From: Bacteroidales bacterium UBA6192 | GTDB lineage: Bacteria; Bacteroidota; Bacteroidia; Bacteroidales; F082 | Direction of reading: 5' to 3' | DNA: 14,769 nucleotides | Assembly: GCA_002422725.1 (NCBI GenBank) | Contig: DITE01000055.1 | Coordinates: 1 to 14,769, forward strand | Part shown: in pieces, positions 8,289-14,769 of the stretch | How the letters are laid out: each line of letters starts with the position of its first letter | Numbering within the stretch: the stretch's first letter is position 1 | The notes under the pieces: generated by a model | Told to the model about the DNA's origin: nothing | Database searches by the model: none | Seen by the model: the letters and a program-made list of their open reading frames with translations, nothing else | Translations under genes and position numbers: made by a program

Positions 8289-9374
8289 GTGCAAGAAAAA
8301 AAACAAGTCAAAATCAGGGTACTGGTCGCTGATGACAGCAGGGTAAGTCAGAAGCTTTTTGAACGCATCATTACATCTGATGATCGGTTTGAACTTATAG
8401 GCATTGCATCTGACGGGCAGCAGGCTGTTGAACTCACCGCCACGTTAAAACCTGATGTGATCAGCATGGACCTTAATATGCCGCGGATGGACGGCATGGA
8501 GGCCACTCGGCAAATCATGCATTTGTATCCCTTACCTGTTATCGTGGTGAGTGGCCTGTATGATAATTCACAACAGGAAATGGCCATTCAGGCACTTGAA
8601 GCCGGTTCAGTGCATATCATGCCTAAACCCGAAGGCCCTGCCCATGTTAACCACAAGCGCACAGTCAGGCAGTATCTCAATGCGCTCGCATCCATGTCCG
8701 AGGTTAAAGTTGTCAGGCGAAAACCAGCAGTTAAGCCTGTTGTAGGGAAAGTGGTTGTTCCTTCCCGATCCGTGATGTTGCCTGAGATCGTCAAAACAAC
8801 AAACTTTAAACTATTAGTAATCGGTGCTTCGGCTGGTGGTCCTGAAGGTGTAAAAACCATCCTGAATGAGGTTGGCCCGGATTTTCCAGTTCCAATTCTC
8901 ATCGTACAACACATCGACCCACATTTTGCTGAAGCCTATATGCAATGGCTTCAAACCCATACAAGCCTACCTTTGATAATGACCGGCGAAGATACGACAC
9001 TTCAACCCGGTAAGGCTTATCTTGCTCCTGGCGACAATCATCTGGTCGTAAAATCTGATGGGATCATTACGATTAGCACACAGCCACCATTTCGAGGGCA
9101 CAGGCCGTCGGTAAGTTATTTGTTTAGCAGTGCTGCAAAAGTCTACAATGATAAAGTTATTGCTGTGTTATTGTCCGGAATGGGAACCGATGGCGCGGAA
9201 GAATTAAAATACCTCAAGGATATTGGGGCTATTACTTTTGCACAAAATGAAGAATCATGTCTGGTGTTTGGCATGCCTGGCGAAGCTGTAAGACTCGGCG
9301 GTGCTTGTGCTGTGCTGCCTCCCGATAAAATTATTTCTGAAATAAAAAAATTACTTAGTAAACAAAATGAATGA
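8289..9374 (+). CDS. cheB: Protein-glutamate methylesterase/glutamine deamidase CheB
   Basis: This 361-residue protein removes methyl groups from receptor glutamates, and may deamidate glutamines such as those in the operon's receptor. The N-terminal receiver (about 8-125) has D15/D16, phospho-acceptor D61 in ISMDLNMPRMDG and K113. After a basic linker with PAVKPVVGKVVVP (about 140-170) comes the methylesterase domain (about 172-358). Its Ser-His-Asp triad is S181 in GASAGG, H208 in VQHID and D301 in SGMGTDGAEE. Length and layout are typical of CheB. The start is a GTG at 8289, 6 bp after cheA; no ATG is available near the homology start, so GTG is preferred. The stop overlaps the ATG of the next gene (ATGA at 9371). 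The receiver implies activation by phosphate from the CheA of this operon. Confidence 0.95.
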   Translation: MQEKKQVKIRVLVADDSRVSQKLFERIITSDDRFELIGIASDGQQAVELTATLKPDVISMDLNMPRMDGMEATRQIMHLYPLPVIVVSGLYDNSQQEMAIQALEAGSVHIMPKPEGPAHVNHKRTVRQYLNALASMSEVKVVRRKPAVKPVVGKVVVPSRSVMLPEIVKTTNFKLLVIGASAGGPEGVKTILNEVGPDFPVPILIVQHIDPHFAEAYMQWLQTHTSLPLIMTGEDTTLQPGKAYLAPGDNHLVVKSDGIITISTQPPFRGHRPSVSYLFSSAAKVYNDKVIAVLLSGMGTDGAEELKYLKDIGAITFAQNEESCLVFGMPGEAVRLGGACAVLPPDKIISEIKKLLSKQNE

Positions 9375-10630
9375 TGGAAAATCTATTTCAAATCAATTTC
9401 GAAAAAGGCCATGTACTTGCTGTTGAAGATTCACTTGTTCAGGCTAAAAAGATCAAATACTTTTTCGATGAGAATAATATGCCCTCAGTCATTTGTTCGA
9501 ATGGAAAAGAGGCATATGATTCTGCAAAAGAAAACAAACCAGTGTTGATCATCAGCGATATTGTGATGCCTGTGATGGATGGATATGAGTTTTGTAAAAA
9601 AGTAAAACAGGACCCTGAACTTTTCGACATTCCGTTTATACTATTAACATCGCTGGGCGACCCCTTGGATATCATAAAAGGGCTTCAGGCCGGTGCAGAT
9701 AACTTCATTACAAAACCTTACGATTCTGATTACCTTTTATCGCGGATCAATTATCTGATTGCTAACAGGCATATCCGGAAAATGGGTTCGGGCGATATGA
9801 GTATTGAAATTATCTTTCAAAACCAGAAATTTCTTATCAACTCCGACAAAAAACAAATTCTCGATCTACTATTGTCGGTGTACGAAGCCGCTGTGAACAA
9901 AAATATGCATCTTATCGAAGCACAACGCCAGCTTGAAATGCTTAATGACAGTTTAAACGCGGCCAACAAGGAACTTGAAGCATTTTCACATACCGTATCG
10001 CACGACCTCAAATCGCCCCTCAATGCAGTGATTGGTTTTGCCGACCTGCTAAAGTGTGATTATGAAGGTATACTCGATGCTGATGGCCAGTCATATCTTG
10101 ACTATATCATTCAGGCAGGCCGAAATATGGCTCAGTTGATCGAAGACCTGCTAGCATTCTCACAATCGGGCAGAATAGAACTAATGCCTGAAAAAATTAA
10201 TCTGAGCGAAATGGCTGCTTCGATTTGCAATGATTTACGCCAAATGAATTTTGTTGCTCAATATGATGTAAAAATTGATGAAGGAATTGTTGTTAACGCT
10301 GACCCGAAAATGTTGGCTATCGTAATGAATAACTTAATCGGAAACGCACTGAAATACAGCCAAAAACAACCGGCACCAAGCATTCATATTGGCAGTTTTG
10401 AGTCGAACGGTAAAAAGGTGATTTTTGTTCGTGACAATGGAGCAGGTTTCGACATGTTAAAAGCAGATGCCCTCTTCAGACCGTTTATCCGACTGCATTC
10501 CAATCAGGAATTTCAGGGTACCGGGGTAGGTCTAAGCACTGTAAAAAGAGTCGTTGAACGACATGGCGGGGCTATTTGGTTTGAATCTGAGCCCAATAAG
10601 GGAGCCACATTCTATTTTACGATTGATTAA
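9371..10630 (+). CDS. Receiver-histidine kinase fusion, probable output of the chemosensory pathway
   Basis: This 419-residue cytoplasmic protein has no membrane segments. Residues about 12-130 are a receiver domain with E19/D20, phospho-acceptor D63 in ISDIVMPVMDGYEF, T93 and K115. A helical, probably coiled-coil linker follows (about 158-205), then a HisKA dimerisation domain with H211 in TVSHDLKSPLN. The HATPase_c domain has N-box NNLIGNALKYS (320-330), G1 DNGAGF (355-360) and G2 GTGVGLS (383-389). It overlaps cheB by four bases and is the last gene of the operon. An N-terminal receiver controlling a kinase suggests that CheA phosphorylates D63, which changes kinase activity towards an unlinked response regulator. 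No DNA-binding output domain or partner regulator is encoded nearby. ATG 9374 is a possible alternative start. Domain calls are secure; its place in the pathway is inferred from operon position. Confidence 0.93.
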   Translation: MMENLFQINFEKGHVLAVEDSLVQAKKIKYFFDENNMPSVICSNGKEAYDSAKENKPVLIISDIVMPVMDGYEFCKKVKQDPELFDIPFILLTSLGDPLDIIKGLQAGADNFITKPYDSDYLLSRINYLIANRHIRKMGSGDMSIEIIFQNQKFLINSDKKQILDLLLSVYEAAVNKNMHLIEAQRQLEMLNDSLNAANKELEAFSHTVSHDLKSPLNAVIGFADLLKCDYEGILDADGQSYLDYIIQAGRNMAQLIEDLLAFSQSGRIELMPEKINLSEMAASICNDLRQMNFVAQYDVKIDEGIVVNADPKMLAIVMNNLIGNALKYSQKQPAPSIHIGSFESNGKKVIFVRDNGAGFDMLKADALFRPFIRLHSNQEFQGTGVGLSTVKRVVERHGGAIWFESEPNKGATFYFTID

Positions 10631-10783
10631 ATGGTCATTGTTTTTGCACATTGGTTACGGCCATATTTTGGGGACGAAATGAATGTTTGTGAAACTGCCC
10701 CTCCCTTTATGCATATCTGAAAAAAAGCCATTAAAAAAAAACAATTACTTGTTTTTCATTACTTTGTCATAATTCCTGTCAGC

Positions 10784-10842
10784 AACTGCTCATGTAAAGT
10801 AAACGCATAACTAACTGCTCCAATAGCTATGAATCAGCAGTT
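10784..10842. repeat. AACTGCT repeat group with a 7-bp inverted repeat
   Basis: AACTGCT occurs at 10784-10790 and 10813-10819, and its exact complement AGCAGTT at 10836-10842. The second and third copies form a perfect 7-bp inverted repeat around a 16-base loop. It is not followed by a T-tract, so it is a poor terminator. It could be a binding site, an RNA structure or chance; its function is unknown. Confidence 0.4.
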
Positions 10843-10870
10843 CGTGATAATCCCTGGTCTATCTATACAT

Positions 10871-10898
10871 AATAAAAACGCTCTCATTGCTGAGAGCG
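10871..10898 (-). terminator. Intrinsic terminator of the LruC lipoprotein gene
   Basis: CGCTCTCA (10879-10886) and TGAGAGCG (10891-10898) form a perfect 8-bp stem around a four-base TTGC loop. On the minus strand the stem is followed at once by TTTTTATT, the U-tract expected for Rho-independent termination. It lies 27 bp beyond the stop codon of the minus-strand gene, the right place and direction. The plus strand has no T-run after the stem, so it is probably one-directional. Confidence 0.85.
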
Positions 10899-10925
10899 CC
10901 TTGAATATTAACCCTTTATTTAGTC

Positions 10926-12803
10926 TTATTCAGGAACCTGATAGATCTGGCTGGCATCACGATACCCTGACAAGTCTTTGTACCAGTCGGGGAACAAACT
11001 GCCTCCACTTTCGGCCCAGTTGCCAAAATTGAGGTAGGCGTTGGTAATGTCAACTTTTTCGATTGGATAATCAAACTGTACAGGTATGTTAATGGCCCAG
11101 GGCAGGTTGCCTTCCGACTGGTAATATTTTCCTGTTGCCGGATCGGAATCATCAAACCATTCACCAAAATAGGAAGCATCGTGCAGGTCAGTCGGGGTTT
11201 TGCCCGGCAGGTGAACCTCACGTCCACGGGTCTTGTCAACAATGAGGAAGGGGTTGTAGGGAGCAAAGCCGGTTTGCTGAACCGACACCGGGTTGATGAG
11301 TGAAACAAACATTTGCCGCATTACCGGTTCCACATAGGCTGCTTCGGGGCTTGTGTTGATACCAAAACCGCCCAACGGAGCATCCATGGTTGAAAATGCA
11401 TTATCAAACAACATAATCACTGCATTGCTTTGTCCGGCTTCGGTGCCATTGGCATTGAAACTGGCATATGACTCTGTAAGTATCTGACCGCTAATACTGC
11501 CAATATTGGCAGGATCAACACCCGGAATTTCAATGGCAAATCCATTTTCGAGGCTTGCCCCAATGGCTCTTACCTGATAATCTAAATAGAATTCAACCAA
11601 CTGATTGCCAGAATTCAGCACCTGTTTAAACTGGTAATCCAGAATCAGGTCGTTGAAATCATAATCACCCTTTCCGGGCCAGAGGTCTTCAAAAGCGAGC
11701 GTACCAAAATCTTCACTATTTGGATAGTACACGTTAAAAGCCCGATCGCTGTCATTTGGGTATTCATCAAGCTCGTCATCAACACCATCACCATCGGAGT
11801 CGGTTACCGGTCCGGTAACAATAATGTTGTCGTACTCGATCGTTCCTCCGTAGATGTGGTTCCACAACAAAACCTGAACATGGGTGGTGCCGAAGGGCAT
11901 ATTGGCGGCAAATCCACGTGTGCGCCAGTTATTAGATGTTCCCTCGGTCTGTAGACTGTAGTAACCGATCGAGTTACCTGCTCCATCGCGGGCAATCAGG
12001 AATAACCAGGAAATATTGTTGTTGTTCCCGATGATTTTTACATTAGCATTAATAGTAATCAAATCGCCCGGGCTTGCAGGTATTAATTGGGCTACACCCC
12101 CGTAGCGGGCAGGACTGCTTGTTATACGCAGGAATTTTTCGCCTGCCTGTTGCACCTGACGGGCATGGTTGCTACCAAGGGTTGAGGTGATATACCACCT
12201 TCCGTCGGCGATCATGGGTGATGACCAGTCCGAAATCGACCCAAAATCATTTACATCAAATTCACCATTCTCAATCAGGTTAACCACCACACTTCTATTC
12301 TGCCGGTATGTTTGCTTTTCACCAAAGGGTTGACCAGTCATCATGGTTTTCAGTTCAGGTGTTACCATAGGTGGCTCAAAGCCCATATCGTCGCCAAAGT
12401 CGATGACTAAAGGTCCACTCTTCAGGGTTTGTTGTTGGTTAAGCTCCACAAGAACTGTTCCGGCAAAGCAGGTTACATATAGAAAGCGTGTTGCTGCAGG
12501 CACCGAGAGGCTCAACTCGAGCAAACCATTTTGTGGAAAAGCAGCTGAATACAGCAGTTTCCCTCCTTCGACAGGAGTGTTGTCATAAATATCCACACGG
12601 CCATATGGCTGTTCAAGAGTCACCGAAGTTGGCAATTTGATGCTTAAGGGAATCTCAGTAGTGGTTTCGAACAGAAAACCATCCGGTATCTGAAGCGACT
12701 CAATACCTGTTTTGGGTTTATCGATATCGTTGTTGTTCTTATTGCATGAACTAATGCCTAACAGCATCGTCATGAAGAATGTAAAATAAATCAGTTTTTT
12801 CAT
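10926..12803 (-). CDS. LruC domain-containing lipoprotein, probable surface protein
   Basis: This 625-residue protein starts with a lipoprotein signal: MKK, a hydrophobic core, and a lipobox-like LLGISSC with Cys20 as the predicted lipidated residue, followed by an Asn/Asp-rich tether. Residues about 40-135 form a beta-rich domain. Residues about 176-330 resemble a carbohydrate-binding-like jelly roll (LIENGEFDVNDFG at the start, GTIEYDNIIVTGP at the end). A calcium-binding thrombospondin-type acidic stretch, DSDGDGVDDELDEYP, follows (335-349). The C-terminal 270 residues match the LruC domain, with the signature EDLWPGKGDYDFNDLILDY (372-390). LruC proteins are common in Bacteroidota and some other aquatic bacteria; their function is poorly known. 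Ligand binding or adhesion at the cell surface is inferred from domain type only. It is followed by a clear terminator and preceded by 122 bp containing palindromic repeats. Confidence 0.88.
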   Translation of the reverse strand: MKKLIYFTFFMTMLLGISSCNKNNNDIDKPKTGIESLQIPDGFLFETTTEIPLSIKLPTSVTLEQPYGRVDIYDNTPVEGGKLLYSAAFPQNGLLELSLSVPAATRFLYVTCFAGTVLVELNQQQTLKSGPLVIDFGDDMGFEPPMVTPELKTMMTGQPFGEKQTYRQNRSVVVNLIENGEFDVNDFGSISDWSSPMIADGRWYITSTLGSNHARQVQQAGEKFLRITSSPARYGGVAQLIPASPGDLITINANVKIIGNNNNISWLFLIARDGAGNSIGYYSLQTEGTSNNWRTRGFAANMPFGTTHVQVLLWNHIYGGTIEYDNIIVTGPVTDSDGDGVDDELDEYPNDSDRAFNVYYPNSEDFGTLAFEDLWPGKGDYDFNDLILDYQFKQVLNSGNQLVEFYLDYQVRAIGASLENGFAIEIPGVDPANIGSISGQILTESYASFNANGTEAGQSNAVIMLFDNAFSTMDAPLGGFGINTSPEAAYVEPVMRQMFVSLINPVSVQQTGFAPYNPFLIVDKTRGREVHLPGKTPTDLHDASYFGEWFDDSDPATGKYYQSEGNLPWAINIPVQFDYPIEKVDITNAYLNFGNWAESGGSLFPDWYKDLSGYRDASQIYQVPE

Positions 12804-12842
12804 ATTATATTGTTTCTTAAGTTACCATGTCAATGATTATGC

Positions 12843-12880
12843 CACATCAACTATATTAAACATTGTCAAGCAATTAAAAA
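12843..12880 (-). promoter_or_regulatory. Weak candidate promoter of the LruC lipoprotein gene
   Basis: On the minus strand TATAGTTG (complement of 12848-12855) differs by one base from the Bacteroidota -7 consensus TAnnTTTG. A T-run about 20 bp upstream, in the complement of 12873-12880, could serve as the -33 element. Transcription from here would give a leader of about 40 bases. A TTGACA at the complement of 12864-12869 lacks a matching -10 box. Evidence is weak. Confidence 0.25.
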
Positions 12881-12885
12881 ATACT

Positions 12886-12924
12886 AATATTGGGGCTATT
12901 TCCAATATTGGAACAATATTCCAA
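12886..12924. repeat. AATATTGG palindrome cluster between SMR and lipoprotein genes
   Basis: AATATTGG occurs at 12886-12893, and the self-complementary CCAATATTGG at 12902-12911. Overlapping the latter, TTGGAA and TTCCAA form a perfect 6-bp inverted repeat with a 5-base spacer at 12908-12924, ending one base before the SMR stop codon. The symmetry and spacing resemble an operator for a dimeric regulator acting on the lipoprotein gene. A weak AT-rich terminator for the SMR gene is an alternative. Function not established. Confidence 0.45.
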
Positions 12925-12925
12925 A

Positions 12926-13252
12926 TTAAGGACTTGTTACTTTCAATCCAACGATCGATGCAATGAGTGTAGTGATGAACATCAGCCTCCAAAAATCAGC
13001 CGGTTCGCGAAAAAATACCATCCCGATGATAACTGTTCCTACAGCACCGATACCCGTCCAAACCGCATAGGCTGTTCCTATCGGCAGTGTGTCCGTTGCC
13101 CTGATCAGCAGATACATGCTGATAATCAGGCAGACCGTGAAACCTGTATACCAATAGTATGCGGTAAGTCCTGTGGTTTCTTTTGCTTTCCCAAGGCAAA
13201 AGGCAAATCCGGTTTCAAAAAAACCTGCGAGGATTAACAGTATCCAATTCAT
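12926..13252 (-). CDS. sugE: Small multidrug resistance (SMR) family transporter, SugE/Gdx-like
   Basis: This 108-residue inner-membrane protein has four predicted helices (about 3-21, 32-52, 58-78 and 84-105), as in all SMR transporters, which work as antiparallel dimers exchanging protons for a cationic substrate. The essential glutamate of helix 1 is present as E13 in LAGFFETGF. The block LPIGTAYAVWTGIGAVG matches SugE/Gdx guanidinium exporters rather than EmrE-type drug exporters. Two features depart from canonical Gdx: position 16 is Phe where E. coli SugE has Trp, and about three extra residues lie between helix 1 and the GTAYAVW motif. This resembles a common Bacteroidota SMR form, so substrate is uncertain: guanidinium, quaternary ammonium compounds or something else. 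No guanidine riboswitch was seen in the 105 bp upstream. Its own start at 13252 fits the family N-terminus (MNWI). Confidence 0.88.
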   Translation of the reverse strand: MNWILLILAGFFETGFAFCLGKAKETTGLTAYYWYTGFTVCLIISMYLLIRATDTLPIGTAYAVWTGIGAVGTVIIGMVFFREPADFWRLMFITTLIASIVGLKVTSP

Positions 13253-13357
13253 TGATTCAATGGTTTAAAGTTAATTAGCAAATCGCTCAAACCTTTCTTG
13301 CAAGCAAAAAACTCATTGAGTAGAAATCTCTTATGTGGATCATTCATATCAGTACTT

Positions 13358-14710
13358 TCATTTCGGATTATTTTTCAATATTTCTTTCATCACACTTCCC
13401 TTGGGTGTTAAGCGGTATTTTTGATTTCTACTGTTTGGTTTCTCAGGAATTGTCATTGCAATAAGTTCCTGTTCTAGTGCAAGTTTTAGGTAGTTTTCTA
13501 TAAAGTTCTTTTTGTCTGACAATTTCAATATCTCTTGAATTTCAGTCCTCGAAAGTTCTATATTCATCACTGAAAGCAATGCTTCGACTTGAGGGGTGAC
13601 TTGGGGGGCAACTTGGGGGGTAGCTTGTTCGGCAGGAGTCGAAGCAGCAGGAAAAGTCATTCGCAGAAAGTTTTCTGAGAATTTAAAACAGTCTTTGCTA
13701 TAACTACGCAAAATCCTGGGAACACCTGAGCCAAGGTGTTCGACAAGGTCAAGGTCTTTAAACACGCGCATTAATTCTTTGTTGCGTGGAACAGAAATGC
13801 TCTCAAAGAATTCCTCCCTGCTTAGCGCATCTGGCAAACTACCAGCGGAGGTTATCTCAATTCTATCGGTAAAGATTTCGAACTTTGGTGGTATTTCGCT
13901 AGTGAAGTCATTGTGAACGACGGCATTGATGATGGCTTCGCGCAATGCGATTGGATTCCAAAGACGTGTGTTTATTCTTTCTTTTGACGTAATTTTTGTT
14001 ATAGTTTTATTCTCCAGTTCAATCTTGTCGAGTACTGCCTTGGCAGCCTTAATGATTGAGCAATAACCATACTCATTGTTTTCAATCAGGTCAACCCGAT
14101 CAGTTCCATAGTATTTTGCCACTTTTATGGAAGTACTGTTGTTATCGGCCAGAAGATAAGCAACATAGTTGTACTCACTATCAGCATTAAGTAACTCAAG
14201 CGTTGTGGCAAATCGTTCGTTGAGTTTTAAACCTTTTGCTTCATAGTATATTTTTAATTGTTCAAAAATCAAGTCCTGGCGGTTAGACCTTATTTTGCTA
14301 ATTGCATTCCTGGTGCGTTTGGCAAATAGCTGCTCTATAATCCTTTGGGGCATGGGTTCAGTTGCTGAACCAATGCGGGTATAGCAACCTTTTTCAGTCA
14401 TACCAAACTTTCTAAGGTAATATGGCTTTTCAGGACCGCTGGCTAAGATTATCTTTATTATATTCAAATCGCCGTAAGATTCTACAATAACATCAAACAA
14501 TCCCAAACAAGATGGCTGGATATTATTCTTAAGCCGGTCCTTTATTTTCAACTGTGAGGCATCTATATCCCTGACACCGAAAAGTTCACCCTTATCATCT
14601 ACACCAATAAAAACAAACCCTCCTTCGCGGGAATTGAGGAAAGCTATCACCTCTTTTTCAAGGTTATCTGTAAGTTCCCGCTTATATTCAATTCTGTTTG
14701 ATTCAGGCAT
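13358..14710 (-). CDS. Putative regulator with AlbA_2 (Schlafen-type) domain, ATPase-like domain and C-terminal winged helix
   Basis: This 450-residue protein belongs to the large family of predicted transcriptional regulators that carry an AlbA_2 domain. Residues 1-125 are AlbA_2: ESNRIEYK at the start, LNSREGGFVFIGVDDKG (25-41) and CYTRIGSAT (109-117). Residues about 250-350 resemble the HATPase_c_4 module, with ALREAIINAVVHNDF (255-269, N262) and EHLGSGVPRI (324-333). A short repetitive linker PQVAPQVTPQV (365-375) leads to a probable winged helix (about 376-440). The AlbA_2 domain is a nucleic-acid-binding fold in some relatives; a DNA- or RNA-binding regulatory role is the usual annotation but is rarely tested. 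Related proteins also turn up in defence islands, but nothing here shows that. It is on the same strand as the SMR gene, 105 bp upstream of it, so a shared transcript is possible. Confidence 0.85.
   Translation of the reverse strand: MPESNRIEYKRELTDNLEKEVIAFLNSREGGFVFIGVDDKGELFGVRDIDASQLKIKDRLKNNIQPSCLGLFDVIVESYGDLNIIKIILASGPEKPYYLRKFGMTEKGCYTRIGSATEPMPQRIIEQLFAKRTRNAISKIRSNRQDLIFEQLKIYYEAKGLKLNERFATTLELLNADSEYNYVAYLLADNNSTSIKVAKYYGTDRVDLIENNEYGYCSIIKAAKAVLDKIELENKTITKITSKERINTRLWNPIALREAIINAVVHNDFTSEIPPKFEIFTDRIEITSAGSLPDALSREEFFESISVPRNKELMRVFKDLDLVEHLGSGVPRILRSYSKDCFKFSENFLRMTFPAASTPAEQATPQVAPQVTPQVEALLSVMNIELSRTEIQEILKLSDKKNFIENYLKLALEQELIAMTIPEKPNSRNQKYRLTPKGSVMKEILKNNPK
13586..13627. 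repeat. 12-bp tandem repeat inside the AlbA_2 regulator gene
   Basis: About 3.5 copies of a 12-bp unit (gacttggggggc and variants) begin at 13586, 13598, 13610 and, partially, 13622. Units differ at one to three positions. On the coding minus strand they encode the repeating Pro-Gln-Val linker. The length is a multiple of three, so unit gain or loss would keep the frame and change only linker length. Confidence 0.8.
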
Positions 14711-14769
14711 TTTAGTCCTCTAATTTAATGATTTCATGGTCTATCTCACACCAGCACAATGGGTTTAAT

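Larger units (their letters stand above)
10631..10925. other. Intergenic region between convergent operons, no gene seen
   Basis: This 295-bp gap lies between the end of the plus-strand chemosensory operon and the end of the minus-strand lipoprotein gene. I see no convincing coding sequence, tRNA or small RNA. It is AT-rich, with A-tracts around 10722-10741. It contains the AACTGCT repeat group and, at its right end, a terminator for the minus strand. No good terminator for the plus strand was found; only a weak ATGGTC/GGCCAT pairing with a long loop lies just after 10630. Confidence 0.6.

Noticed and set aside
10829..11032. Small plus-strand frame at the end of the lipoprotein gene
   Set aside because: Most of it is antisense to the conserved LruC C-terminus and crosses the terminator hairpin. 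No ribosome site or family was seen.
12890..13237. Plus-strand frame of 115 codons opposite the SMR gene
   Set aside because: The minus-strand SMR protein has clear family motifs and four helices. The opposite frame is Cys- and Arg-rich with no recognisable family.
13253..13357. Possible guanidine riboswitch upstream of the SMR gene
   Set aside because: No paired hairpins with ACGR loops or other aptamer features were found in this 105-bp gap.

Overview
The window looks like chromosomal DNA from a member of the Bacteroidota, possibly Bacteroidales or a relative. Four things point that way: moderately low G+C with A-rich leaders and few strong Shine-Dalgarno sites; a good Bacteroidota-type promoter (TAnnTTTG -7 box) before the main operon; a lipoprotein with a LruC C-terminal domain, a family typical of this phylum; and a small multidrug resistance (SMR) transporter resembling the usual Bacteroidota form. 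The placement rests on these features, not on a database search.

Layout. (1) Positions 1-320 hold the 3' end of mnmE, a tRNA-modification GTPase. (2) A glycerol dehydrogenase (gldA) follows at 534-1706, with an uncertain start. (3) The core is a seven-gene chemosensory operon on the + strand at 1940-10630: cheW, cheR with C-terminal TPRs, a second cheW, one membrane chemoreceptor, a CheA-receiver hybrid, cheB and a receiver-histidine kinase. Its genes overlap or lie at most 21 bp apart. (4) A 295-bp gap separates it from three minus-strand genes. Read in their own direction these are an AlbA_2/ATPase-like putative regulator (14710-13358), an SMR transporter of SugE/Gdx type (13252-12926) and a large LruC-domain lipoprotein (12803-10926). 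The last ends at a clear intrinsic terminator.

The chemosensory operon carries nearly the parts list of the Myxococcus Frz pathway: two CheW couplers, one receptor, a CheA-CheY fusion, CheB and a CheR-TPR. It has no separate CheY, CheC, CheD or CheZ. Where Frz has a double-receiver output protein, this operon ends in a receiver fused to a HisKA/HATPase kinase. The likely scheme is that the receptor, which has no evident HAMP domain, controls CheA through two couplers. CheR and CheB adapt the receptor. CheA passes phosphate to its own receiver, to CheB and perhaps to the receiver of the terminal kinase, which would relay it to a partner encoded elsewhere. No flagellar gene is present, so gliding, surface behaviour or another cellular process is a more likely output than swimming. 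This is inference.

No CRISPR array, insertion sequence, rRNA or tRNA gene was recognised. The most unusual non-coding features are AATATTGG-type palindromes between the SMR and lipoprotein genes, and an AACTGCT repeat group downstream of the chemosensory operon.
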